This document shows positions 8,302 through 16,422 of a stretch of DNA of 64,000 nucleotides, in pieces. The DNA comes from Streptomyces nigrescens (lineage in GTDB: Bacteria > Actinomycetota > Actinomycetes > Streptomycetales > Streptomycetaceae), in the NCBI GenBank assembly GCA_024349765.1, contig AP026073.1:3410001-3474000 (forward strand). Direction: 5' to 3'. Under the pieces are notes generated by a model. It worked only from the letters and a program-made list of their open reading frames with translations, made no database searches and was not told the DNA's origin. Both the position numbers and the translations under genes were made by a program. The stretch's first letter is position 1. Each line of letters opens with the position of its first letter.

Positions 8302-9813
8302 TTATGCGCCCGTCGTCTCGTAGTCGGGGAGTGCGGCCGGGGTGGTTCGGGCGGCCGGGCGCATGGTCAGGGTCAGTACCGCCAGGCCGGCGAAGAGGAC
8401 CGCGGCGGTGAGACCGGTGACATGCAGGCTGGAGGTGAACGCCTCCCGCGCGGTGTGCAGCAGTTCCGCGCGCCGGCCGGCGGGAAGGTGCCGGCTGGTG
8501 GCGACCGCGCCGGCCAGCGAGTCGGACGTGCCGTGCATCCGGCCGCGGTAGATCACCGCGGCCACCAAACCGAGCAGCGCGAAGCCGAGCGAGCCGCCGA
8601 AGTAGTTGCCGGTCTCCGACATCGACGCCGCCGAACCGGCGCGCTCCGGCGGCACGGATCCGACGACGAGCCCGGTGCCCAGCGCGAACAGCGGGCCGGT
8701 GCCCAGCGCCAGTACGGCGATGCCGGTCATCACCAGCGGCAGGGCGCTCGCCCCGCCGATACCGACGCCGACCAGCAGCAGGCTGCCCAGCGCCGACCCC
8801 ACCAGCCCGCCGGCGATCGCGGTGGTCTGCCGCATCCGCCGGGCCAGCGCCGGCGCGGCCATGGTGCCGACCGCCACGCCCAGGCCCATGGGCGCGAACA
8901 GCACCGCCGACGCGACCGGCGAGAAGCCCAGCACGCTCTGCAGGTACTGCGTCACCAGCAGACCCGTACCGGCCATGGCGAGGCCGGCGAAGACCAGCGC
9001 GACGAGCACGGCGGTGAAGGGGCGGTTGCGCAGCAGCCGCAGGTCCAGCAGCGGCGTCTCGCACCGCAGTTGCCGGCGGACGAACAGCCATCCGGTGGCC
9101 GCGCCGACGACCAGGGCCAGCGCCGGCACGACCGGCACGCTCTCGACGGTCAGCTGCTTGATGCCGTAGATCATCAACAGCACCGACCCGAGCGACAACC
9201 CGACGCCGGCCAGGTCCGGCCGGCCGGCCCGGTCGCCGCGGAACTCCGGCAGCAGGACCGGCCCGGCCAGCAGCAGCACCGCCATCGCCGGCACGGCGAC
9301 CAGGAACACCGATCCCCACCAGAAGCGCTGGAGCAGGAATCCGGCGAGCACGGGCCCGAGCGCGCCGCCGGTGAACTGGCAGGTCGCCCAGACCGCGATG
9401 GCCTGCCCACGAGGTCGCTCGTCGCGGAACATGTTGGTGATCAAGGCCAGGGTGGACGGTGCCAGGGTCGCGCCGGCGACGCCCAGCAGCGCACGCGCGA
9501 CGATCAGCATCAGCGGGCCGACCGCGAAGGCGGCCACCACCGACAGCACCGCGAAGGCCGCTCCGCCGATCATCAGCAGCCGTCGGCGGCCGATCCGGTC
9601 GCCGAGCGTACCCATCGTGATGACCAGCCCGGCCACCATGAGGCCGTAGCTGTCACTGATCCACAGCTGCTGGACGCCGGTGGCACCCAGGTCGGCGCTC
9701 AGCCGCGGGAGCGCGAGGAGCAACGCCGTCATGTCCATCGCGACGAGCAGTGTCGGCAGCATGAGGACGATCAGCCCCAGCCATGCCCGGTTGACTCGCA
9801 GATCCGAAAGCAC
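8302..9813 (-). CDS. MFS drug exporter, DHA2 (EmrB/QacA) family
   Basis: About 503 aa with the regular hydrophobic periodicity of a 14-helix major facilitator. The DHA motifs LGDRIGRRRLL (loop 2-3), LIVARALLGVAGATLAPSTLAL (helix 4 to motif C region) and LGPVLAGFLL are readable. It should export hydrophobic compounds in exchange for protons. I prefer the GTG at 9813, six bases after AGGGGCC; a TTG at 9816 is in frame but too close to that site. A cluster of ACGTG half-sites lies immediately upstream (9827-9865). The YCII/ECF42 pair is divergent, so the exporter could be a target of that sigma factor or of a regulator not in this window. Confidence 0.88.
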   Translation of the reverse strand: MLSDLRVNRAWLGLIVLMLPTLLVAMDMTALLLALPRLSADLGATGVQQLWISDSYGLMVAGLVITMGTLGDRIGRRRLLMIGGAAFAVLSVVAAFAVGPLMLIVARALLGVAGATLAPSTLALITNMFRDERPRGQAIAVWATCQFTGGALGPVLAGFLLQRFWWGSVFLVAVPAMAVLLLAGPVLLPEFRGDRAGRPDLAGVGLSLGSVLLMIYGIKQLTVESVPVVPALALVVGAATGWLFVRRQLRCETPLLDLRLLRNRPFTAVLVALVFAGLAMAGTGLLVTQYLQSVLGFSPVASAVLFAPMGLGVAVGTMAAPALARRMRQTTAIAGGLVGSALGSLLLVGVGIGGASALPLVMTGIAVLALGTGPLFALGTGLVVGSVPPERAGSAASMSETGNYFGGSLGFALLGLVAAVIYRGRMHGTSDSLAGAVATSRHLPAGRRAELLHTAREAFTSSLHVTGLTAAVLFAGLAVLTLTMRPAARTTPAALPDYETTGA

Positions 9814-9826
9814 CAAAGGCCCCTGT

Positions 9827-9865
9827 TCTCTCGACGTGTTCTCGCCACGTCATCTCTCGACGTGT
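9827..9865. promoter_or_regulatory. Direct and inverted ACGTG repeats, candidate operator
   Basis: The 13-mer TCTCTCGACGTGT occurs at 9827-9839 and again at 9853-9865 (26-base period). Between them, CACGTC at 9846-9851 forms a 6-bp inverted repeat with GACGTG at 9833-9838 across 7 bases. The three half-sites sit just upstream of the exporter start, where a repressor or activator would act. Confidence 0.5.
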
Positions 9866-9966
9866 CGCCGGTTGGTCGGAGCCGCCGGGAGCTTCTTGAC
9901 GTCGCGGCGGACGGATGCGGCGGCGAAAAACCCATGCGAAATTTCTGGCGGGGGAGGTGCCGGAGA

Positions 9967-9994
9967 TGTCAAGACGACGGCGGCGGCTCCGACC
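9967..9994 (+). promoter_or_regulatory. Candidate ECF-type promoter for the YCII-sigma pair
   Basis: TGTCAA at 9968-9973 is followed after about 17 bases by CGACC near 9991, a layout resembling autoregulated ECF promoters. It lies roughly 60 bases before the YCII gene. Read by eye, with no confirmation. Confidence 0.3.
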
Positions 9995-10051
9995 ACCGGT
10001 CGAAGGGCCCGGCCAGGGCCCGCGAACCACGAGAAGCACCAGGAGTACGAC

Positions 10052-10423
10052 ATGAAGTTCCTGATCAGCCTGCACATCAACCCGGCCGTGCTGGACGCGC
10101 TGACCGACGAGGAGAAGGCGGCCATCGGCGACGGCCACGCCACGTTCATCGAGTCGCTGAAGAAGTCCGGCGAGCTGATCACCACGCAGGCGCTGGTCGA
10201 CCCGTCCCAGGCCGCGGTGGTGCGCGTGCGCAACGGTCAGCCGGTGGTGACCGACGGTCCTTTCCTGGAGGCCAAGGAGTACCTGGGCGGCTTCTACCTG
10301 ATCGACTGCGAGCACAAGGAGCGGGCGATCGAGCTGGCGGCGCAGATCCCGGACACCGCGATCGAGGGCCTGGGGGTCGAGGTGCGGCAGGTGATGTTCG
10401 CTGACGGACAATTGGAGGCATGA
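10052..10423 (+). CDS. YCII/DGPF-domain protein, ECF42 partner
   Basis: 123 aa, small alpha-beta protein of the YCII superfamily. It carries the DGPF motif (VTDGPFLEAKEYLGGFYLI) that names the DGPF group; the family's biochemical role is unknown. ATG 10052 follows CAGGAGTACGAC. Its stop overlaps the start of the sigma gene in an ATGA, so the two are translationally coupled. In actinobacteria, genes of this type are regularly found next to ECF42 sigma factors and are thought to be their targets or partners. Confidence 0.88.
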   Translation: MKFLISLHINPAVLDALTDEEKAAIGDGHATFIESLKKSGELITTQALVDPSQAAVVRVRNGQPVVTDGPFLEAKEYLGGFYLIDCEHKERAIELAAQIPDTAIEGLGVEVRQVMFADGQLEA

Positions 10424-11631
10424 CCGCACGAGCCATGGAGGACCTGCTGCGTGAGCTCACGCCGCAGGTCCTCGGCGCATTGGTACGCCGGTACGGCCAG
10501 TTCGAAGGGTGTGAGGACGCCGTACAGGAGGCCGTCCTCGCCGCCACCGTGCAGTGGCCGGCCGAGGGGGTGCCGGACAACCCGCGCGGCTGGCTGATGA
10601 CCGTCGCGTCCCGGCGGCTCATCGACCAGATGCGCAGCGACCACGCGCGCCGCGAGCGGGAGTCCGCGATGGCCACCGAGCTGGTGCCCGAGGACGTTCC
10701 GGACACCGACGACACGCTCGTCCTGCTGTTCCTCTGCTGCCATCCGACGCTGACCGCGGCCTCCCAGACCGCCCTGACGCTCCGGGCGGTCGGCGGCCTG
10801 ACCACGGCCGAGATCGCCCGCGCCTTCCTGGTGCCGGAGGCCACGATGGCGGCCAGGATCAGCCGGGCCAAGCAGCGCATCAAGGCGGCCGGCAGCTCGT
10901 TCAGCCTGCCGGACGGCGCGGAGCGCGAGGAGCGGCTACGGGTCGTCCTGCACGTCCTCTACCTGATCTTCAACGAGGGCTACACCGCCTCGTCGGGCAG
11001 CGAACTGCACCGCGCCGACCTCGCGCACGAGGCGATCCGGCTGACCAGGACGGTGCACACGCAACTGCCCGAGGACGGCGAGGTGACCGGGCTGCTCGCG
11101 CTGATGCTGCTGACCCACGCCCGCCGGGAGGCACGTACGACGGCGGCCGGCGATCTGGTGCCGCTGGACGAGCAGGACCGTACGACGTGGGACCGCGCCC
11201 TGATCGACGAGGGCACCGAACTGATCAAGGCCGCGCTGGCCGCCCCGGCCCTCGGCCCCTACCAGCTGCAGGCCGCCATCGCCGCCACGCACGCGGACGC
11301 GGCCACGGCCGAGGAGACCAACTGGCCGCAGGTACACGCCCTTTACCTGATCCTGGAACGCATCGCGCCCAACCCCATGGTCACCCTCAACCGGGCCATC
11401 GCACTCGCCGAGACCGAGGGCCCGCCGGCCGGTCTGGCCCTGCTGGCCACCTTGGACGGCGACGCGCGGATGGCCGGGCATCACCGCCTGCTGTCCGTAC
11501 GCGCGCACCTGCTGGAGAAGACCGGTGACCCGGCCGCGGCGTACGAGCACTACCGGCGCGCCGCGAAGGCCACCGCCAGCATCGCCGAGCAACGCTACCT
11601 GGAGTCCAGGGCGAGCCGGCTGAGGACCTAG
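10420..11631 (+). CDS. RNA polymerase sigma factor, ECF42 group with C-terminal extension
   Basis: 403 aa, about twice a minimal ECF sigma factor. Region 2 (FEGCEDAVQEAVLAATVQW, NPRGWLMTVASRRLIDQMR) and region 4 (LTLRAVGGLTTAEIARAFLVPEATMAARISRAKQRI) occupy the first 170 residues. A long helical C-terminal half contains NEGYTASSG, LIDEGTEL, NPMVTLNRAIALAE and YEHYRRAA, resembling the TPR-like extension of ECF42 proteins that tunes activity instead of an anti-sigma factor. No anti-sigma gene is adjacent, consistent with that group. ATG 10420 overlaps the YCII stop. Signal and regulon are unknown; the divergent exporter is a plausible target. Confidence 0.9.
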   Translation: MTARAMEDLLRELTPQVLGALVRRYGQFEGCEDAVQEAVLAATVQWPAEGVPDNPRGWLMTVASRRLIDQMRSDHARRERESAMATELVPEDVPDTDDTLVLLFLCCHPTLTAASQTALTLRAVGGLTTAEIARAFLVPEATMAARISRAKQRIKAAGSSFSLPDGAEREERLRVVLHVLYLIFNEGYTASSGSELHRADLAHEAIRLTRTVHTQLPEDGEVTGLLALMLLTHARREARTTAAGDLVPLDEQDRTTWDRALIDEGTELIKAALAAPALGPYQLQAAIAATHADAATAEETNWPQVHALYLILERIAPNPMVTLNRAIALAETEGPPAGLALLATLDGDARMAGHHRLLSVRAHLLEKTGDPAAAYEHYRRAAKATASIAEQRYLESRASRLRT

Positions 11632-11758
11632 GTTCTGTCCCAACTCCCGCTCGGGCAGCCGTAGTTGTCGCGATGCGAGGTGTGGCGAGGCAAGGCGCGG
11701 GCACGCTGGCGCGCCCTCACGCAACCACCCACCAGCTCCTCTGTGTCATGATCGGCAC

Positions 11759-12613
11759 ATGGGCCAGGACAAGGGATCTCGGGACGAGGGATCTCAGGGC
11801 GAGGTACCTGAGGGCAAGGGCTACCTTCTGGACAACCGGCAGGTCGAGGCGGGTACCCGCTTCGACGCGCTGTCGGCCCTCTTCGACGCCTCGACGTTCC
11901 GGCACTTCGAGACGGTCGGGATCGACGAGGGGTGGCGGTGCTGGGAGGTCGGTGCCGGTGGGCCGACCGTCGCCGCGTGGCTCGCCGACCGGGTCGGTCC
12001 CCGCGGCCGCGTACTGGCCACCGACATCGACGTCTCCTGGACCGGGACCGCCGCCGAGGGCGTCGAGGTGCTCCGCCACGACGTCGCCCGCGACGAACCC
12101 CCGGCCGGCCCCTTCGACCTGATCCACGCTCGTCTGGTCCTCGTCCACGTCCCCGACCGTGCGGCGGCGCTGCGCTCCATGGTCCGGGCGCTGCGCCCCG
12201 GCGGGTGGCTGCTGCTGGAGGACGCCGACCCCGCGCTGCAGCCGCTGATCTGCCCCGACGAGTACGGCCCCGAACAGGAGCTCGCCAACCGGCTGCGCCG
12301 CGGCTTCCGTCACCTGCTGCAGCAGCGCGGTGCCGACCTCGCCTACGGCCGCAAACTGCCGCGACTGCTGCGCGAGGCCGGCCTCGTCGACGTCGCGGCC
12401 GACGCCTACTTCCCGATCGCCTCACCCGCGTGTGACGTCCTTGAGACCGCCACCGTCCACCAGGTACGTGACAAGCTCACCGCCGCGGGCCTCGCCACCG
12501 ACGAGGAGATCGACCGGCACCTCGCCCACATCGCGGCGGGCCGCCTCGACCTCGCCACCTCCCCGATGATCTCGGCCTGGGGCCGCCGCTCCTCGGAAGG
12601 CGGCGCCTGCTGA
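11759..12613 (+). CDS. Class I SAM-dependent methyltransferase
   Basis: 284 aa. The motif I region reads WRCWEVGAGGPTVAAWLADRVGPRGRVLATDID, and the later FDLIHARLVLVHVPDRAAALRSMVRALRPGGWLLLEDAD is the usual motif IV/post-motif pattern of methyltransferases with a Rossmann-like fold. Gly-rich motif I is intact, so SAM binding is expected; the acceptor is unknown. The N-terminal 20 residues are low-complexity (short GGGATCTCGGGACGAG-type repeats), so a later start is possible, but no stronger ribosome site is visible. It follows the ECF42 gene after 127 bases and is probably a separate unit. Confidence 0.75.
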   Translation: MGQDKGSRDEGSQGEVPEGKGYLLDNRQVEAGTRFDALSALFDASTFRHFETVGIDEGWRCWEVGAGGPTVAAWLADRVGPRGRVLATDIDVSWTGTAAEGVEVLRHDVARDEPPAGPFDLIHARLVLVHVPDRAAALRSMVRALRPGGWLLLEDADPALQPLICPDEYGPEQELANRLRRGFRHLLQQRGADLAYGRKLPRLLREAGLVDVAADAYFPIASPACDVLETATVHQVRDKLTAAGLATDEEIDRHLAHIAAGRLDLATSPMISAWGRRSSEGGAC

Positions 12614-12664
12614 CGACGCCGCGGGGGAGCCTCGACGTCTGCTGACCACGCCGCGAGAGCGTGA

Positions 12665-12687
12665 GGGTTTCCCTCCACAGGAAACCC
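12665..12687. promoter_or_regulatory. 8-bp perfect inverted repeat upstream of the zinc-ribbon/TCS genes
   Basis: GGGTTTCC at 12665-12672 is mirrored by GGAAACCC at 12680-12687 with a 7-base spacer. It lies in the AT-richer stretch between the methyltransferase stop and the micro-ORF, so it may be an operator, or a weak terminator of the methyltransferase. Confidence 0.45.
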
Positions 12688-12773
12688 ACAAGATTGCCTC
12701 CTACCTTCCCGATGCGGCTACCGTGCACGGATGCCGCCGGCGGGTGGGTCGGGAAACCGGGACGGCATGGACA

Positions 12774-12857
12774 GTGAACTGCACACGATGCGGTGGCGCG
12801 GTGGTCCAGGGGCCGGACGGCCGATGGTGCTGCGGCAACTGCGGGGCGAGCGGATGA
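12774..12857 (+). CDS. Candidate zinc-ribbon micro-protein
   Basis: A 27-residue frame starting at GTG 12774 encodes two CxxC knuckles: NCTRCGG, then a 10-residue linker, then CCGNCGASG before TGA. In-frame GTGs at 12744 and 12723 would give longer versions of 37 and 44 residues. Third codon positions are mostly G or C in the Cys-rich part. It ends 37 bases before the response regulator ATG, so it could share its transcript. The paired CxxC spacing is what a zinc ribbon needs and is unlikely by chance, but no ribosome site is strong and expression is unproven. Confidence 0.5.
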   Translation: MNCTRCGGAVVQGPDGRWCCGNCGASG

Positions 12858-12893
12858 GCCGAGGCGCCCGATGAGACGAGAGTGGAGCCCTCC

Positions 12894-13604
12894 ATGTGCG
12901 CGGCCAAGCGCCTCGACCGAGTCCTGGTCGTCGACGACGACGCGATGATCCTGCGGTCCCTCGGGCGCGGCCTGCGGCTGAACGGCTTCGCCGTCACGCT
13001 CGCCGAGGACGGTCCGACGGCTCTCGCGGAACTGGCGGAGACACCGCCGGACGTGATCGTCCTCGACGTCTCGCTGCCGGGGATCAGCGGCATCGAGGTG
13101 TGCAGCACGCTGCGGGCCAACGGTGACGAGGTGCCGGTGCTGATGCTGTCCGCACTGGACGAGCTGGCGGACCGGGTCGCGGGCCTCCAGGCCGGGGCCG
13201 ATGACTACCTGGTCAAACCCTTCGCCCTGAAGGAACTGGTCCTGCGGCTGCAGGCCCTGCTTCGCCGCCGCCCGGCCGGTGACCGGGACCTCGTGCAGGT
13301 CGGTGACCTGGTCCTCGACACGGCCGCGCGCGAGGTGACGTACGGGGGCGTGGCGGTCGGGCTCACCCGGCGGGAGTTCGAGCTGCTGGAGGTCCTCGCC
13401 CGCAACGCGGGCGTCGTCCTCACCCGCGACCAGCTCCTGGACCGGGTGTGGGGCTACGACTTCGAGGTGCGCACCGACGCCGTCGACACGTTCGTGAGCT
13501 ATCTCCGGCGCAAGACGGAGGCCGGGGGCCGGCCGCGCCTGGTGCACACGGTCCGCGGCGTCGGCTTCGTCCTGCGGGCATCCGGAACGGACACCGCGCG
13601 ATGA
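12894..13604 (+). CDS. OmpR/PhoB-type response regulator
   Basis: 236 aa. The receiver domain has VLVVDDD at the acidic pocket, phospho-acceptor Asp58 in VIVLDVSLPG, and Lys in DDYLVKPF. The winged-helix output domain has LTRREFELLEVLARNAGVVLTRDQLLDRVWG and VHTVRGVGFVLR. I place the start at ATG 12894 with GTGGAG six bases upstream; a GTG at 12882 is in frame. The stop overlaps the kinase start in ATGA. Genes downstream of the kinase and the tandem repeats at 15897-15926 are possible targets. Confidence 0.93.
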   Translation: MCAAKRLDRVLVVDDDAMILRSLGRGLRLNGFAVTLAEDGPTALAELAETPPDVIVLDVSLPGISGIEVCSTLRANGDEVPVLMLSALDELADRVAGLQAGADDYLVKPFALKELVLRLQALLRRRPAGDRDLVQVGDLVLDTAAREVTYGGVAVGLTRREFELLEVLARNAGVVLTRDQLLDRVWGYDFEVRTDAVDTFVSYLRRKTEAGGRPRLVHTVRGVGFVLRASGTDTAR

Positions 13605-15208
13605 GGCTCACCACCCGTATCGCCCTCGTCATGGGCCTCGCCATGCCCCTGCTCGTGCTCGGCTCGGGGGCGCTGCTGCTGCGCCTGGTCACCCGCGACG
13701 TGCACGCCGAGCAGGACGCCCATCTGCGGGAACGGGCCGCGGTGCTGCTGCCGATGGCCAGGGGACTGCTGCGGACCGAGGACAGCGGACAGCCGCGGAA
13801 GGCCGCGAACCGGGAGCGGCAGCTGCTCGACGCGGGCCTCGACGTCGGCGTGCGTCTCCTCACCGCCGGAGGCGGATCGGCGGTGGCCGGGAACGACGGC
13901 GGCACCGCGGTCGTGCCCGGTCGGAACGCGACCACGGGCGATGGCCGGCAGGAGTACCGGGTGGTGGCCGCGGCAGGTCCTCAGCCGGCCGCCACCGCGC
14001 CGTTGCCGGTCGCCGCACCCGACCCGGTGACCGTACGGGCCCGCGGCCACGCCTGGCGGGCGCTGTCGGTGGAGGTGGGCGGCGCGAACGCCCGAAAGGG
14101 CCCGCGCGGCACGTTGTGGGTGTTCTCCCGCGGAGCGGCCGGGAGCGCCGAGATCACCGCCGTACAGCACCGCATCCTGGTGGTGGCGCTGATCGCCGCC
14201 CCACTGGCCGGGCTGCTCTCCTGGGCCATCGCCGAACGTGCCACCCGGCCGCTGCGCCGCCTGCAACGGCGGGCCGGCGGCCTCGACCCCGGCACCAGCG
14301 CGGCGCGCCTGGACCACGCCCCGTCGCGGATCACCGAGGTGGACGACCTGGCCCGCACCCTGCAGACCGTGCTGTCCCGGTACGACGAGCAGGCGGCGCG
14401 TACCCAGGAGGCCCTGGCGACCGCGCGGGCCTTCTCCGCGACCGCGTCCCATGAACTGCGCACGCCGCTGATGGGCATGCAGACCAATCTGGACGTCCTC
14501 ACCGACCACCCCGACCTCGATCCGGCCGACCGCGCCGACGTCCTCGACGACCTGCGCTCCGGACAGCAGCGGCTGATGGCCACGCTGATCGCGCTGAGGG
14601 CGCTGGCCCAGGGCGACTTGGTGGAGGCCGACGCTTTCGGTGTCGTGGACCTCTCCGAGCTGGTGGCCGCGGCGGTGGCGGATGTGGAACGGCACGTGGC
14701 ACGCCACCACCCCGGCGTCCGGCTGACCCTCCGGCTCACCCCCGGGCTGCACTTGAGCGCCTGGGAGCCGGGGCTGCGGATGGCCGTCGACAACCTGCTC
14801 CGCAACGCGGTGGTGCACGGGAGCCGGGCGGGCCTGCCGGCGCGGATCGAGGTGGCACTACGGCCGGGCGGTCGGCCGGCGGATCCGATGGCCGTGCTCA
14901 CCGTGGACGACGACGGCCCGGGCATCGCACCCGAGGAGCGCCACCAGGTCTTCCAACGGTTCCATCGACGCGCCGGCAGCCCGGGGTCGGGGTTGGGACT
15001 GACCCTCGTGGCCCAGCAGATCGCCCTGCACCGCGGCACCGTACGCATCCTGGACCGGCCGGCGGGGACCGGCGTCCGCTTCGAGGTCCACCTGCCCCGC
15101 CCCGGCGACCCGGCGGCCGATACCCGCACCCTGGAACTGCCGCTGCACCGCACCTGGCTGAGCGAGGTCCCGGGGGAGGGCCCGCACGAGCTGCCGACCC
15201 GGGCCTGA
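13601..15208 (+). CDS. Sensor histidine kinase, membrane-bound
   Basis: About 535 aa. A first membrane helix (residues 7-30), an extracytoplasmic region of about 160 residues and a second helix (LVVALIAAPLAGLLSWAIAE) lead into a HAMP-like segment. The dimerisation box FSATASHELRTPLMGM has phospho-acceptor His284. The ATPase part shows DNLLRNAVVHG (N box), VDDDGPGIAPEE (G1) and GSGLGLTLVAQQ (G2). It is translationally coupled to the response regulator and ends 5 bases before a convergent hypothetical gene. The stimulus is unknown. Confidence 0.93.
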   Translation: MRLTTRIALVMGLAMPLLVLGSGALLLRLVTRDVHAEQDAHLRERAAVLLPMARGLLRTEDSGQPRKAANRERQLLDAGLDVGVRLLTAGGGSAVAGNDGGTAVVPGRNATTGDGRQEYRVVAAAGPQPAATAPLPVAAPDPVTVRARGHAWRALSVEVGGANARKGPRGTLWVFSRGAAGSAEITAVQHRILVVALIAAPLAGLLSWAIAERATRPLRRLQRRAGGLDPGTSAARLDHAPSRITEVDDLARTLQTVLSRYDEQAARTQEALATARAFSATASHELRTPLMGMQTNLDVLTDHPDLDPADRADVLDDLRSGQQRLMATLIALRALAQGDLVEADAFGVVDLSELVAAAVADVERHVARHHPGVRLTLRLTPGLHLSAWEPGLRMAVDNLLRNAVVHGSRAGLPARIEVALRPGGRPADPMAVLTVDDDGPGIAPEERHQVFQRFHRRAGSPGSGLGLTLVAQQIALHRGTVRILDRPAGTGVRFEVHLPRPGDPAADTRTLELPLHRTWLSEVPGEGPHELPTRA

Positions 15209-15213
15209 GCCCG

Positions 15214-15678
15214 TCATCCCGTACGCGGCCGGGACTCCTTGACCACCCGCGTGGTTGCCCGGACCGCCCCCGCGGCGCACCTCACCGAGCGGAACCGGCC
15301 GCCGACCTCCGCGACCCAGAAGGCGTCGGCCACCGTGAGCGCCTGGACACACCGGTCGCGCCGCCATCCCCCGAAACAAGCCTGGACGACATCGGCGCCG
15401 GGTGGCAGCTGCCCCCACGCCAGCGTCCAGTGCGCTCCCGCCCGGCCGCCGTACCGGCCACCTCGGAGCGGGGAGACGCAGAGCGTACTCACGACGGACA
15501 CATCGATCAGTCCGGCGCCGCTGTGCACCTCCAGCGCCGGACGCTCCTCGGAGCCCCGGCCGACGCGCAGCAGCCAGCCGCTCAGGGGCAGCCGGATCTC
15601 ACGGGGTCCAGGGGCGGCGAGGACGGTGGAGCCCGCAGGGGAGGGCTCGTCCGTCACGAGGAAACCATCAGAGTCCAC
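15214..15678 (-). CDS. Hypothetical protein
   Basis: About 154 aa from a GTG at 15678 that follows GGGAGAGACT. The sequence has a structured mid-section (IRLPLSGWLLRVGRGSEERPALEV, then IDVSVVSTLCVSP) and a tryptophan/cysteine-containing second half (HWTLAWGQLPP, VVQACFGGWRRDRC). No signal peptide or membrane helix is evident and I do not recognise a family. It is convergent with the histidine kinase and divergent from the secreted-protein gene at 15970, sharing a 291-base upstream region full of short repeats. Confidence 0.55.
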   Translation of the reverse strand: MDSDGFLVTDEPSPAGSTVLAAPGPREIRLPLSGWLLRVGRGSEERPALEVHSGAGLIDVSVVSTLCVSPLRGGRYGGRAGAHWTLAWGQLPPGADVVQACFGGWRRDRCVQALTVADAFWVAEVGGRFRSVRCAAGAVRATTRVVKESRPRTG

Positions 15679-15750
15679 AGTCTCTCCCGGGTTCGAGGCT
15701 CGATGTGCGTGACCGTCACTGACGCTCAACCGGCCCGGAGCATAAGGACG

Positions 15751-15810
15751 TTCCTTGTGGATTCCTTGTGCCGCGCCGCCCCCGTCCTGCCCGGCCGGCG
15801 GCTCACAAGG
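15751..15810. promoter_or_regulatory. CCTTGTG repeats, candidate regulator sites
   Basis: TTCCTTGTG occurs at 15751-15759 and 15762-15770, an 11-base period, and the inverted heptamer CACAAGG follows at 15804-15810. One helical turn between the direct copies is the arrangement expected for an OmpR-family regulator. Which gene it serves is unclear. Confidence 0.4.
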
Positions 15811-15896
15811 TCCCCACAAAAAACGCTCCTATGTTCTGCAGCACGGCCCCGCCCGCCTCGTGTGAGCCCCGTACGGCGGCCGCGCTCATCCATTCC

Positions 15897-15926
15897 CGGA
15901 CACCCCCGGACACCCCCAGACACTCC
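15897..15926. repeat. Three tandem 10-bp repeats, candidate response-regulator site
   Basis: CGGACACCCC is repeated exactly at 15897-15906 and 15907-15916, with a diverged third copy CAGACACTCC at 15917-15926. They sit 44 to 73 bases before the start of the exported protein at 15970. Phasing by one helical turn suits OmpR-family binding. Confidence 0.45.
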
Positions 15927-15969
15927 AGTCATTCCAAGAAACCCATTCCTTCCTGAAGGGAGCACCACC

Positions 15970-16422
15970 ATGCAGCGTCCCAAGATCGTTGTGGCGGGAG
16001 CCCTGTCCACCCTCGCGCTCACCGGTTGTCTGCTGACCGGGGCAGCGTCGGCGAACGCCGCGGACTCCGGCAGCCCGTCGTCCTCCGAGGCCTCGGCGAC
16101 CGCCCCGCACCACGGCAAGGGGCAGGGCAACGGTCACGGCAAGGGCATCTGCCACCGCGTGCCCAAGTTGGAGAAGCGCATCGACAAGGCGCTCGACCGG
16201 CTCAACGGCGACGCCCACACCCGTGGTTCGATCGCGCGCATGGAACAGCGGGTGAAGAACGCCCGGGCCAAGCACCGCGACGCGGTCGCCACGTTCCTCC
16301 AGGACCGGCTCACCCACCGCAAGGAGCTCAAGCCCACCCTCACCCGCGAGCGCACCGACCTGAAGGCCGTCGCGGCGTGGTGCGCCAAGAAGAACGGTGG
16401 TAACCAGGGCACCGGCTCATGA
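15970..16422 (+). CDS. Exported small protein with Cys pair (hypothetical)
   Basis: 150 aa. An N-terminal signal peptide ends either in a lipobox LTGC (Cys20) or at an ANA-AD signal peptidase I site about 12 residues later. A Ser/His/Gly-rich linker (HHGKGQGNGHGKG) leads to an Arg/Lys-rich helical domain with two cysteines (GICHRVPKLEKRIDKAL and AAWCAKKNGG) that could form a disulphide. ATG 15970 has GAAGGGAG upstream. It overlaps the next lipoprotein gene by ATGA. The family is unknown to me; the location behind a two-component system suggests envelope-related regulation. Confidence 0.75.
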   Translation: MQRPKIVVAGALSTLALTGCLLTGAASANAADSGSPSSSEASATAPHHGKGQGNGHGKGICHRVPKLEKRIDKALDRLNGDAHTRGSIARMEQRVKNARAKHRDAVATFLQDRLTHRKELKPTLTRERTDLKAVAAWCAKKNGGNQGTGS

